Shown: piece after piece, positions 18,518 to 27,570 of the stretch
Position numbering within the stretch: the first letter of the stretch is position 1
Layout: every line of letters starts with the position of its first letter
Assembly (NCBI GenBank): GCA_020634755.1
Contig: JACKBC010000001.1
Span: 558,001-622,000 of the forward strand
Reading direction: 5' to 3'
Length of the DNA stretch: 64,000 bases
Source: Caldilineaceae bacterium
Lineage (GTDB): Bacteria; Chloroflexota; Anaerolineae; Caldilineales; Caldilineaceae
Position numbers and translations under genes: made by a program
Notes under the pieces: model-generated
Seen by the model: the letters and a program-made list of their open reading frames with translations, nothing else
What the model was told of the DNA's origin: nothing
Database searches by the model: none

Positions 18518-18823
18518 CTACGAGTTACCGAAATCGATCGTAATATTGCCCTGTTGTTCTGCTGTAGCTTGGCGTTCACTTTCCGCGCGCCCATGTTTAT
18601 CCGTACATGCCCGCACATGATCCAAAAAGGAACGCGCTGCCAGCAGGCTTTCGCGCCGGGCGGTGTAGACATGGCGCCAAAATTCCTGGGGCAAGCCCAT
18701 GTCGTTGTGGCGCAATTCCTCCAAAACGCCCACGGTTCCTTCGGCCAACCAGCCCATTAGATGAAACGCATTGTCGCGCTCTGCCGCCGGTCGGCGTGGT
18801 GATTCTGCACTTTGTTCACTCAT
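18518..18823 (-). CDS. Small hypothetical protein
   Basis: This 101-residue acidic protein of unknown function starts MSEQSAESPRRPAAERDNAF. I prefer the ATG at 18821-18823, because GGAG then sits 8 bp upstream; the ATG two codons earlier is too close to that site. A central helical part (FHLMGWLAEGTVGVLEELRH, then FWRHVYTARRESLLAARSFL) looks like a single alpha-helical bundle. The C-terminus ends NITIDFGNS. No domain is recognised. It lies 107 bp downstream of the FemAB-like acetyltransferase gene on the same strand and may be co-transcribed. Confidence 0.6.
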   Translation of the reverse strand: MSEQSAESPRRPAAERDNAFHLMGWLAEGTVGVLEELRHNDMGLPQEFWRHVYTARRESLLAARSFLDHVRACTDKHGRAESERQATAEQQGNITIDFGNS

Positions 18824-18929
18824 ATTCATTCTCCACAGAACTAACGCTCAGTACTAAACGTACAAGCAGACCCTCTTGACGTTCCCCGTGGCGCAGCGGA
18901 GCCAACGGGCGGTGTTGATCTATCGTTCT

Positions 18930-20192
18930 CTATCGTTCGATAACCACCCGCATCACTTTATATTCACTGCTGCCAAAGCGGAACTTATACTCTTCATCGC
19001 CCTGCATAAAGTCAAAAAGCTTGTTGCCGGCGGCAATGGCGTATTGAATGGCATAGGCCAGCAAGACCCAGCCCGGGCTCAAATGAGCAAAAATATCGGG
19101 ATCATACCCCGAATTATAGAGCAAAAAGCGATTGTCATATTCAAAGGCAAAGAGCGTAGCGGCCTTTTGGCCGTCCATGCTTAGGAAGCAAAGCCGCAGC
19201 CGCCCAGCATCCAGCATGCGGTGGGCCATATTGGTAAAAAAGCTGCGCATGTGGGGCGTCATGAAATCCGCTTTGTCGTCGCGGCTGGCCCGCTGCAGCC
19301 GAATGAAATCCTCCATCTCTGCATCTAAATCCCATGTTCGGCCATTCGCTGCGGAACGATTGGGCTGGGGCTGACCAATAATGTAAAAGTCGATGTTAGA
19401 CTCGCGTTCAGCCCGCCGCTGTTTGCGTCGAATTTCGTGGCGCTGCTTTTTATCCACCTGGTCTTGCAAATAGTCTTCATAGCGCAAGGGCAGCACAAAT
19501 TGTGGTGCTACATCCTCTTGCGCCACTGTGACTTGGCAACCATTCTGCTCGGCCAGCTGCGGAAAGAGCACATAAGTTTGGCTTTCTTCGGGTAGATTGC
19601 AGAGATCCAGCGTATTCCATGCGGGCGCTGCGGCGCTATATAGCCAGTTGCATAGGGCTGTATAAACCTGTGCTTCCCAACCGCGCTTGATAATTAGATC
19701 CAAATAGTCACTCACGTCGATGCAGCCCACCAGCGTCAGGCGCGCTTTGGGGGCGGCATTAGTGGCGGTATCGGGCTGGGTCTCGGTGTGGTATAGGGGC
19801 GCAATGCCCACCAGTTCGTTGGTATCAGGCGAACGAAAGGCCACGATCCACAATTCGCCCGTACCCAGATGTTCCCACCAGGTTGTCTGCCACTCATGGG
19901 TCAAGAAAAAGTTGTTGAACGCACTCTGTTTTAACAGCGTATTCCATTCCGCTTTTAATGCATCGAAGCCGCTTTCGTCGGCATGGGGACCATACACAAT
20001 ATACGTCAGCCCTTCATTGGGCCAACTCTCCACCCTAGACGCCGCCGGAGATGCAATCTGCTCCATTTCCGCATAAAAAGGGGGGCGATTGTCCAGGGCC
20101 GACTGGGGATCTATTTGATTGTTGTTTCTGTTGCGTTCAGACAAATCTTGCTTGCCTGCCGTCTGTTCGGGACAGAGGCTCATTGTGCTCAT
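18930..20192 (-). CDS. BioF2/FemAB-like GNAT acetyltransferase (CelD-type)
   Basis: The 420-residue protein matches the Acetyltransf_6 (BioF2-like) family, in which two GNAT-like folds transfer acyl or aminoacyl groups in envelope or exopolysaccharide pathways. Recognisable segments include NNFFLTHEWQTTWWEHLGTG near the N-terminal side, KQRHEIRRKQRRAERE in the middle, and the C-terminal signature LYNSGYDPDIFAHLSPGWVL then LFDFMQGDEEYKFRFGSSEY. The 70 N-terminal residues are polar and poorly conserved-looking, so the start at 20192 is tentative. The substrate is unknown. Families D, E and B repeats fill the region upstream. Confidence 0.75.
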   Translation of the reverse strand: MSTMSLCPEQTAGKQDLSERNRNNNQIDPQSALDNRPPFYAEMEQIASPAASRVESWPNEGLTYIVYGPHADESGFDALKAEWNTLLKQSAFNNFFLTHEWQTTWWEHLGTGELWIVAFRSPDTNELVGIAPLYHTETQPDTATNAAPKARLTLVGCIDVSDYLDLIIKRGWEAQVYTALCNWLYSAAAPAWNTLDLCNLPEESQTYVLFPQLAEQNGCQVTVAQEDVAPQFVLPLRYEDYLQDQVDKKQRHEIRRKQRRAERESNIDFYIIGQPQPNRSAANGRTWDLDAEMEDFIRLQRASRDDKADFMTPHMRSFFTNMAHRMLDAGRLRLCFLSMDGQKAATLFAFEYDNRFLLYNSGYDPDIFAHLSPGWVLLAYAIQYAIAAGNKLFDFMQGDEEYKFRFGSSEYKVMRVVIER

Positions 20193-20222
20193 AAATCCAT
20201 TCCTTTGGTGTAAATCTTACAC

Positions 20223-20321
20223 AACTTACGCGATGCTAGTGGATAACGTAGGGCCAATGGATGGCCAAGCGAGAAAAGGATTGTTTACACGAAGATTTCT
20301 ACGCTTGTTTGCGCAAGTTAT
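20223..20321. repeat. Family D-like repeat, divergent copy D5
   Basis: It starts AACTTACGCGATG and ends GCTTGTTTGCGCAAGTTA, with GGCCAAGCG inside as in copy D2. Similarity to D2 and D3 is partial, so membership is tentative. Confidence 0.4.
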
Positions 20322-20329
20322 TAAGTTCT

Positions 20330-20385
20330 ATGATGGCGCAGTACGCTGTGCAACACGCTATCCGACCGCCATCATGCAAGTCCTA
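20330..20385. repeat. Family E repeat, copy E1
   Basis: ATGATGGCG near the start and CGCCATCAT near the end form an inverted repeat, followed by GCAAGTCCTA. A related unit is at 54834-54879, also next to a C/D-family repeat. Confidence 0.5.
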
Positions 20386-20397
20386 TCTTATGGTCAC

Positions 20398-20490
20398 ATT
20401 ATCAGTACACCACAACGGTGTTGGCGATGCAGGCGTCGGTCTCGATTGATGAATCCGACGCTATGCTTGCTATTACGGTCTACTGATTAT
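20398..20490. repeat. Family B repeat, copy B2
   Basis: This 93-bp copy has termini ATTATCAGTA and TACTGATTAT (9 of 10 inverted matches) and the core CAACGGTGTTGGCG then GGCGTCGGTCT. It is in the same orientation as B1 and B3. The next 140 bp up to the neighbouring gene's stop hold nothing recognised. Confidence 0.75.
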
Positions 20491-20633
20491 TTAAAGATTG
20501 CACAATTGTCCAGAGACATAAGCCATGCAATTGAGCGAACTTTCAGTGACGTATCTATGATGCGTCTAGCGCTGGGCAAGTGTAACACAGGATACATAGA
20601 TTTTCTGTTAGCCAGTAAACGTTTGGCGCGGCT

Positions 20634-22415
20634 TTATGAACGCAACATATGGATAATGGCCCATACAATCAGCACAATCAGCACCAAAACGGCCAGCATA
20701 ACGGCCAACGCCCCCAAACCACTGCTGGTAATAATGGCAAAACCAGAACTGGGGCCAGCTGTGGGAGCGACGCGTACCGTGGTTTGCGACGAACCCAACG
20801 GCGCCAGTTGCGGACCGGTAATGGCCACTGTGGGCGGCGCACCTTGCAACGGGGTCGTGGTCACCACCAGACCAACGATGGTGGCAGACGCCACAACCGC
20901 GGGTGCAAATCCACCGGGCGGCGTTGAAGTAGCTGGGAGGGGGAGAGGCGTGGGAAATAAAGTCGGGGTGGTCACAATGCCCAAGCTTGTGATATTGGAA
21001 GTGGTGGGCTGGATCACGGGTACACTGTTGGAAGACGCTATATTTTCATAGGGCATAATATTGGCCGCGGGCGGGGCCATGCCGCCAAAGCAGACCAGCA
21101 ACTGTACATCATCCAGCAGCGCCCACGTGCGCAAGCCATTGCCGTCATTATAGGTGTTGAAGTAGATATAGAAACTTTTGCCCCGGTAATAATCGGCGAA
21201 CAAGGGGACGGCATTTTCTTGCCAGCCCCCTTCATTGGGACGCGTGCGTACAAGGATCTGCATGGGTTCAAGCTGGGGCGAAAGGGTAATGACGTCGTTG
21301 CGGTCGGACCACGAATCAGTCGTAGAAAGGGGGGCCTCCTGCGTGCGGCGCCAAGTCCACCAGCGCAACTGGATGTCTGTGGCGTCTGATGGAATGTTGA
21401 CCATCTGACGCACCGAAGAATAGGTCACCACATTGGCCAGCCCAGAATCGGGCGGATTGCCCATAAGCACGGCTCGTCCACCGCTATGCACGTCGCCCAC
21501 AAAGCGCGGTGGTACTGGGTCTTCACCAAATATCCAGGAATCATTCGTTTCAAAACTGCTATTGTATAAAATATTGCTACAGCCCGGGGGGGCCGTGGGC
21601 AATGGCGTATATGTGGCCGTGGGAAAGGCGGTCGATGTGGTTGTGGGTGTCCACGTAAAGGTGGCGGTAGGGGGCGTGGGCGTGCCTGTGCTGGTGGGGG
21701 TCGGCGTCGCCGTAAAAGTGGCTGACGGCGTAACCGTCGAATTGCACGCTAATATGGAGACGTCATCCACATACATGGCGGTGCGACCACCGACACCGTC
21801 ATTATTCACCACAAAAACCACCCGAATCTGATCACCGGCAAAAAGGGTTAGGTCAAAATCTTCCATAACCCACTGGCGACGATTGCTCTGTTCGTTGACC
21901 ACCCGCGCAATCAGCTGGTTCGAAAACGTGTTGTAAATATCCACATATTGCAGATCGCCCGCACCCGGCGCCGCATCATACGCTGTGTAGTACCAGAAAG
22001 AAAGGACGATATAGCCTGCGCCCGGGGGCAAATTGATGGTCTGTTCAAGCGCGCTAATGCTGCTCGCATTGGGCAGATCCACAATGCCCAGCTGCATGGC
22101 GTAGCCGCCTGGCATATGCGTAACGGTGGTGACAGGGATGGCCGGCCGCGCCGACGGGAGGATGTTCCAGCTGGCGTCAATCACATTAAACGAACCGTTG
22201 TTAACCAATTCGCTACAGCCGGCCGGGATGTCCCGCGGGACGGCCGCCTGCGCCATGGGCGCCGCCCACATGGCCATGAGACACCAGATCAGCATTATGC
22301 AGCCCAGGCCCCATTTTTTCACTTTTTGGTTGTTCGGTTGCATGAACGCGGATTGGGTATGTAACTTTGGAGCGGCGGCTTTCCTGGCGTTCGGTGTGGC
22401 CAATATTCGCGGCAC
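20634..22415 (-). CDS. Secreted/cell-surface protein with two jelly-roll-like domains and a C-terminal membrane anchor
   Basis: I choose the GTG at 22413-22415, which has AAAGGAG about 8 bp upstream; the ATG at 22343 would start directly before the signal peptide but lacks a ribosome-binding site. A signal peptide core (GLGCIMLIWCLMAMWAAPMA) ends near AQAAV. Two related domains follow (NNGSFNVIDASWNILPSARP and YNSSFETNDSWIFGEDPVPP), resembling carbohydrate-binding jelly rolls with shared YVDDVSILAC / LLDDVQLLVC endings. They are joined by a Thr/Pro-rich linker of about 60 residues, with a second low-complexity stretch before the final transmembrane helix (LAVMLAVLVLIVLIVWAII). It is probably an exopolymer- or glycan-binding surface protein. 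Ligand unknown. Confidence 0.75.
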   Translation of the reverse strand: MPRILATPNARKAAAPKLHTQSAFMQPNNQKVKKWGLGCIMLIWCLMAMWAAPMAQAAVPRDIPAGCSELVNNGSFNVIDASWNILPSARPAIPVTTVTHMPGGYAMQLGIVDLPNASSISALEQTINLPPGAGYIVLSFWYYTAYDAAPGAGDLQYVDIYNTFSNQLIARVVNEQSNRRQWVMEDFDLTLFAGDQIRVVFVVNNDGVGGRTAMYVDDVSILACNSTVTPSATFTATPTPTSTGTPTPPTATFTWTPTTTSTAFPTATYTPLPTAPPGCSNILYNSSFETNDSWIFGEDPVPPRFVGDVHSGGRAVLMGNPPDSGLANVVTYSSVRQMVNIPSDATDIQLRWWTWRRTQEAPLSTTDSWSDRNDVITLSPQLEPMQILVRTRPNEGGWQENAVPLFADYYRGKSFYIYFNTYNDGNGLRTWALLDDVQLLVCFGGMAPPAANIMPYENIASSNSVPVIQPTTSNITSLGIVTTPTLFPTPLPLPATSTPPGGFAPAVVASATIVGLVVTTTPLQGAPPTVAITGPQLAPLGSSQTTVRVAPTAGPSSGFAIITSSGLGALAVMLAVLVLIVLIVWAIIHMLRS

Positions 22416-22549
22416 GAATCTGTCTCCTTTAGTTAGGGTGGATGCTGAAATTCTACCACACGCTGATTGGACCCGCAATGCAACGGGATTAGGATCGGAG
22501 ATTGAGAACTCTTTTCTTGTATGTTGTATCTACAGAGGTATGAAAATTA

Positions 22550-22558
22550 TGGTATAAT
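22550..22558 (+). promoter_or_regulatory. Extended -10 promoter for a leaderless nurA mRNA
   Basis: TGGTATAAT fits TGnTATAAT and ends 6 nt before the ATG at 22565. No Shine-Dalgarno is possible in that gap, so a leaderless transcript is predicted. The arrangement matches that at 8352-8368. Confidence 0.6.
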
Positions 22559-22564
22559 GGTTCC

Positions 22565-23767
22565 ATGCTAGATCGTGGAAAAGTGATTAATGCCTTACAA
22601 GATAAAGAGCGGAAGTTTCAGGAATTTGTGGCCGAGCGCGACAAGCAACGATACGCGCTGGCAGAGCAGCTTGACGAATTCCTGCGTTATGATTATCAGG
22701 CCATCCTCAATGTGCTGGCGGAGCGCGGTTTGGCATGGCCGGGAGCGCTGCCCACACCAGAGCTGGATGCAGCCCAGGCGCTTTGTATCCCCTTTGCCAG
22801 CACCTGGCAAAACCATCAGGACGCGCGGGCCTGGGCGCTCCAGACGTTGCGCAACCGCACCGTGGCCGCAGTCGATGGCAGCCAGATTACGCCCACCGGC
22901 GAATATTCTGTGCCCATTGGCGCCATGCAGATTGGCTGGTTTGTCAACGATCACCGCGAAGGCGGCAGCTACGAAAAAGATGTCTATTTTGAGGTAATGG
23001 CGCCTCAAGAAGTAGTGGATGACGAGTCGACCAATATGGAGAGTGGCCAGCCGGACCGCCGCGTCAATCTGCTCCGTTTTGTGGGTGAATGCCAAAAACT
23101 GTGTGAACTCATGGGGCGCAGCGAACATTTGCCCCTGCGAGAAAAACCGCTTTGCTTTTTTGATGGTTCGTTCATCATTAGCTTTGCCGGCCAAATGCGG
23201 CCAAACTTGGCGACTCCCTATATAGGCGCTATTATACAACTTCTGGACTGCTCCAAACGGACGCGTGTGCCGCTAGTGGGCTTTGTGGATGATTCGCACA
23301 GCCGCGATTTGGTCACGTTAATGGGGCACATTACCCAACGCCACGATGGTCGGGCCACGGGGGATGCGGCCATGCTGCATGGGCACTTGCCGGCCACTTG
23401 GGGCGTGCGCACGCCCTTCTTCGCCTGCGCCCGTGAGGATGGACTGAGCAAAGAAGGGCGCGCCCCTTTCTACACCGAAACCGTCTTTACCTATATGCGC
23501 CTCACAAGTGAGCGCCCGCCCGCCCGCATTGAAATGCCGATCTGGATTTTGGAAGATGGACGGGCCGAAGAGATTATGGATCTGGTGCGTGCTGAATGTG
23601 TGGTGGGCGCGGGCTATCCATACGCCATTGAAACGGCTGACGCGCTGGCCGTCATCAGCCAGCAGGATCGTCAGCGCTTCTATGCCCTGTTTGAGCAATT
23701 TGCTCAGCGCCAGGAGATCAACTTTACACGCACGCGCAAGGCGGCCAGCAAGCGCGTGCGCCGCTAG
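22565..23767 (+). CDS. nurA: NurA-domain nuclease
   Basis: The 400-residue protein matches the NurA family, 5'-3' exonucleases that act with the HerA translocase in DNA end resection in archaea and some bacteria. The two characteristic acidic sites are visible: VAAVDGSQ (Asp about 104) and CFFDGSFI (Asp about 200); a third acidic cluster, GFVDDSHSRDL, lies near 243. The N-terminal 60 residues form a helical region. No HerA homologue is in the window. The gene is divergent from the surface-protein gene, and its first codon follows a leaderless-type -10 element. The start is well fixed by that promoter. It is the last undamaged gene before the frame-disrupted block. Confidence 0.82.
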   Translation: MLDRGKVINALQDKERKFQEFVAERDKQRYALAEQLDEFLRYDYQAILNVLAERGLAWPGALPTPELDAAQALCIPFASTWQNHQDARAWALQTLRNRTVAAVDGSQITPTGEYSVPIGAMQIGWFVNDHREGGSYEKDVYFEVMAPQEVVDDESTNMESGQPDRRVNLLRFVGECQKLCELMGRSEHLPLREKPLCFFDGSFIISFAGQMRPNLATPYIGAIIQLLDCSKRTRVPLVGFVDDSHSRDLVTLMGHITQRHDGRATGDAAMLHGHLPATWGVRTPFFACAREDGLSKEGRAPFYTETVFTYMRLTSERPPARIEMPIWILEDGRAEEIMDLVRAECVVGAGYPYAIETADALAVISQQDRQRFYALFEQFAQRQEINFTRTRKAASKRVRR

Positions 23768-23817
23768 AATTGCGTTCCCCATGCCTGGCGTGAACGCAGT
23801 TGAGCTAATGGACTTAT

Positions 23818-25150
23818 GACGGAAACCTCTGATCGCATTTCCAATTCAACAGAGGACGAGACGCACAACGACGTGCTTGATGCATCGAGCACGTCGTTGA
23901 CTGGGCGATCCATCATCCGTGGATTCTTGGCGCAGCCCAAATTGTAGCGGGTTAAGATTGGCGCCAGTGGGACATGTCGACCAAGCGCACCGTGCTGGTC
24001 ATTCTGCTCATTGTCATTGTCGCCATCATTTGGATTAACCAACCGGTACTGCCATTTTGATTATGGCCGGCATTTTGCCCTATCCTGCCAGCCCATTGTA
24101 GACGTGGCCGAACGCATCCACGAACTTCGCGCGGCGTTAGTACGATTATTCTGTCGATCTTGATTGCTGTTGGTGCGTATTTGGCGCCCATTGCTCATCT
24201 TCCCGGTTTTTGTACGATCGGCTGATCGCTGGCAGCAGAATTTTAACGCCGACCATTATCAACAATCTGATCACCGCCATTGCCGCCATTGCCAATCTTG
24301 GCGCCCGACCGCAAATTTGCCGCCATTGTCGGGTTTGAGCTGCCATTGGTGAGAACTTTTCAGCAGATTCAGCAAAATGACCCAGTTCCAATTGCTTTTG
24401 CGTGCTGGAGCAGATTTTGACCTACGTGCAGCAGGTGTTGGGGGCTGCGACGAATGTGGTGGGCGGTACGGCGGTTATCAGCTTTACGCTGGTGGGCGGC
24501 ATCTTTCAGGCCGTTAACTCTCCGTGATTCTCCTGCTGATGAGCTTATATATTACAAAAGACGCGCCCGCATTCCGCAGCTATTTGCGAAAAACCTGTTT
24601 CGCGTGCTGCCTATCAGCCAGAGCTGGAAGAGCTTTTGCGCCGCGTGGGCTACATCTGGCAGGCTTTCTTTCAGAGCAAATTGTGCTGGGCTTGACCATT
24701 GGCGTATGATTTACCTGGCTGGCGCTTACGCTGTTAGGCATGCCAGCGCCTTGATTCTGGGTATTATCGCCGAACGCTAGAAATTGTACTTCGTTGGGAC
24801 CCACGCTGGCCATGATTCCAGCCGTTATTGTAGCGCTTATTCAGGGGTAGCAACTGCCCCTGGCCGATATTAGCAATCTGGGCTTTGCGCGCTGATGGTG
24901 GTGGGCGCCTGTTTTTTGATCCAGCAATGATTTGAAAACAGGCTGTGATTGTGCCGCGTCATTGGCGATAGCGTCAATCTGCATCGGTGATTGTGATGTG
25001 GCGTGGTGGTGGGCTTTAGCATGGCGGTATTCTGGAAACGTTTTTTGGCGCTCCTGTGCTGGCCACCATGCGCGTCGCCAGCAGCTATATCCGCCGACTG
25101 CTCGATTATCCGCCGCTAGCGCCGACTCACTCGCTCGTGGCCGCATGGGT
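23818..25150 (+). pseudogene. AI-2E family (UPF0118) permease, multiply frameshifted
   Basis: Fragments in changing frames match the AI-2E/PerM-type transporter fold in the correct order. TKRTVLVILLIVIVAIIWIN from about 23,977 is the first helix, VILLLMSLYITKDAPAFRSY is near 24,524, QIVLGLTIGV is near 24,680, GPTLAMIPAVIVALIQG is at about 24,798-24,848, and residues resembling ADISNLGFA then VIGDS follow. At least six frame changes and several in-frame stops separate them. The N-terminal fragment MTETSDRISNSTEDETHNDV from 23,818 may be its cytosolic start. If repaired the protein would be about 400 residues with eight membrane helices. Because every gene to 28.0 kb is similarly damaged, sequence error is as likely as true decay. 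Confidence 0.75.
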
Positions 25151-25309
25151 TCCCTACCAGCTTTTGTCGGGGGCGTGCGCTGGCGCGCGCGTCGGAAAAT
25201 AGCGTGAACATCCTTCTTTGCCCCCACCCAATGGGGATGGCCTGCGGTCCACTGGCTTATCAATCCCACAATCAACGCCATCAACTTCGGTCCAAAATCA
25301 AAGGCCGGA

Positions 25310-25920
25310 ATGGCGCGCGCAATCATCTTTATCAATGGCCTCAATATCGGACTACACTTGGTTGGCGCGCTGCCGCCGATCTGCTCGTGGCGCCGATGGC
25401 GCGGCATAATGGGCCGGGGACGGGCGGGCGGCCCCATGTTGCATCAGGTCGTGATGCTGGACCAGGTTGCGGGCCATGAAGTTGAACAGTTGCCGCCCAG
25501 GCGTGCGCTTAGAAGGCAACGAAGCCGGAAAGATCAGACGTCTGGAATTGCTGGCGATTGAGCGCGCCTGGCCGAAGCGCCGATCAAAATTGTGCTGTGG
25601 TGAATTGCGTGCAGGGCGACCGATGGGACCGTCGCTGGCCAACTTGCTCATTCTGGCGCAGCGCGACTGTGACCCAACTTTGCGTAATGGATGGTGTGCA
25701 GAGCGCACAGATTGTGCGCAGCAGCCTGAAATTACGGTGGAAAGCGCACGGCGCGATGTGGTCAGCATATCCCGCTGGTCCGCTGGTCACTGGCATTACC
25801 TATAGCGGCCGCTATCCGCTTTGCAGAATAACCAGTGCCTTTGGGCGGCGCAGCATCAACAATGAATTAGCCAGTGCATCGGCCACCATATCCATTCATG
25901 GCACGGGCTTTTGCTGGTGA
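25310..25920 (+). pseudogene. thiN: Thiamine pyrophosphokinase, multiply frameshifted
   Basis: The first fragment, MARAIIFINGLNIGLHLVGA, is followed in shifted frames by RPHVAS and GHEVEQLP, then PSLANLLILAQRDC, PEITVESARRDVVS and SINNELASASATISIH. In that order these match the N-terminal strand, DFDS-region neighbourhood, LANLL helix and C-terminal beta-barrel (usual form SNE.....ATV....G.LLV) of thiamine diphosphokinase, which converts thiamine and ATP to thiamine diphosphate. Total span (about 203 codons) equals the family length, so the gene is probably complete apart from small indels. An essential cofactor enzyme being destroyed is unlikely, which supports sequence error in this block. 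Confidence 0.72.
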
Positions 25921-26229
25921 GAGCACATTCGACGCTATAATAGGGCGGAATAAAGAGGAAAGTAGACCCAACCCCACGATTTGGGAGTAGAGAATGAAAT
26001 ATTGTTGCGAGACCAGCTGCGCGGAGGTCGCCCAATGGCTCTTAACTGGTCATCAAACTGGAGGGGCGCGTTCTCCAGCCTGTGGGGCGTCCGCCGATAC
26101 GACAGGTAAGGTCTGCCCTTAACAAAGCGGCCGCAAAGAAGGCTGCGTTGGCCGGCTCAGGCATGGGAATCTGGGGTGATGACAGAGGCATCCAGCCTTC
26201 AGGGCCAGCGTCCGCCAGGCCAATCTTGG

Positions 26230-26830
26230 GCTTCGCTTTCCGGTTGCTGAAGCGCGAAGCGGATGCGCAGCGCCGACAGGAAGAAGTGCAGCTCATTTTG
26301 CGCAGGCGCAGCGTGAACCGGCTTCTTTACGGTGTGTTTTGTATGAGCGCTATGTGGATCGCATTATGCCTATATTTTTTCATCGGGTGGGCAATCCGCA
26401 CGATGCCGAACCAACGGCGCGTACACGTTCTATCAGGCGCTTTAAAAATCCATACCTATGAAGATCTTGGCGCACCGTTCTCGGCGTGGCTTTTCGCATT
26501 GCGCACAATCTAGTGATGACCAACTGCTGCGATCGCAGTCGCCGTAGCTTTTATGTCGCTGGATTTGACTCTGGTCGCAAAGCCGTACGGAAGAACGCCT
26601 GGGGTGCAGAAAGGTTGAGCAGGGAAGAAAAGCACCACGCGCAGCCAGGATGCCATTGAACGTCTGCCAGAAGAGCGGCACGTTGCTGCTCTAAATTCAG
26701 CAGTCGACTTTCAAATGTGGAAATTGGCGAGTTGACTGAATAGAGCAGCGCCATCAAGTCACTCTATTTCGTACGTTGGCTGCTTTGCGTCAAGATTTGG
26801 AGTCCGCAGTGGGAATAAAGATGAATTTAC
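26230..26830 (+). pseudogene. ECF-type sigma-70 factor, multiply frameshifted
   Basis: Frame-shifting fragments reproduce sigma region 2 (YERYVDRIM, FHRVGNPHDAE, ARTFYQAL after correcting one base, IHTYEDLGAPFSAWLF, then IAHNLV) and sigma region 4 (RLPEERH, FSSRLSNV-like, YFRTLAALRQDLES near 26,770-26,810). The order and spacing fit an extracytoplasmic-function sigma factor of about 190-200 residues. At least five small indels are needed to restore the frame. The ORF after it has one membrane segment and may be its anti-sigma partner. A TATAAT at 25,936-25,941 upstream could be the promoter. The preceding 300 bp contain only broken coding-like sequence. Confidence 0.65.
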
Positions 26831-27352
26831 TTACTGAGATTACGGCCCCATTGTCGTTTGTGGAGCTACGCTGGTTTCAAATCAGGATGAACTGTCTCTG
26901 CCGGCATGGATATGGGCAACGGCATGATTCTGCCCCGGAGAATGTATTGGATGGACATTTTTCAGCGCACGGCCCAAGTGCCGGGGACACTCCGATGTGC
27001 AGCCGGCTTTGCAAGCTGAGGTCGGCCATTCATGGAATTTGTCACCCGATTGGCCTAACCGATCTGGCCGATGATCTGGCCGCGCAGAGCTGGTCAGCGC
27101 ACCCTGCGCCCCAGTTTCGCCAGAATTTACAACAACGCGCTGGAAAAGGCTCATCAAGAACAAACCGCCAAACGAGTGCTCGGCATCAGCCCGAACCGCT
27201 GATCGAGCCGTGGCAGCTCGGTCTGTCGTTTTCAGCTGAGTGATTTTATTGTAGGCGCGTCCGCCGTGGTGGGGAATTGTATTTGTCGCCAAATCGACTA
27301 TCGCAGGAAACAACGACGGTGGTTAGATAAGTTTTTCAAGGAAAGGCTGTGA
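26821..27352 (+). pseudogene. Frame-disrupted ORF with one predicted membrane segment (possible anti-sigma partner)
   Basis: Broken frames include LSLPAWIWATA, ALEKAHQEQ-like and AKRVLGIS-type segments followed by a hydrophobic stretch and a basic C-terminus (RRKQRRWLDKFFKERL in one frame, ending near 27,352). Position directly after an ECF sigma factor and a single membrane segment suggest an anti-sigma or membrane partner, but no conserved zinc-binding HxxxCxxC motif can be read. Low confidence. Confidence 0.3.
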
Positions 27353-27407
27353 GTCTTCTGCCTGTCGCCACCAGCCCCAGCCCTTCTAAAGTTGCTGAAA
27401 TGAGAAT

Positions 27408-27463
27408 CGCAAAGCATCCTACGCAAGGACCAGCTTGATAAGCGTGCTTTGCGGTTTTTATTT
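27408..27463 (+). terminator. Stem-loop with T-tract after the broken sigma-factor locus
   Basis: CGCAAAGCA (27408-27416) pairs with TGCTTTGCG (27445-27453), followed by GTTTTTATTT. The 28-nt loop is long, but the arms and T-tract fit an intrinsic terminator. Confidence 0.6.
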
Positions 27464-27466
27464 ACA

Positions 27467-27545
27467 CAACACGCAGCGCTTGTGGATCGCCACGGAGAAA
27501 AATCATCGGCAGCGAGACGGTTCTTACGAGGCTTGCGTAAGTTCT
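27467..27545. repeat. Family D repeat, copy D1
   Basis: It contains ACGCAGCGCTTGTGGATCGCC at its left and ends GGCTTGCGTAAGTTC. It matches D2 and D3 in terminal sequence and size (about 80 bp). Confidence 0.55.
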
Positions 27546-27570
27546 AGAATTTTAGAAGGATTTAATCATT

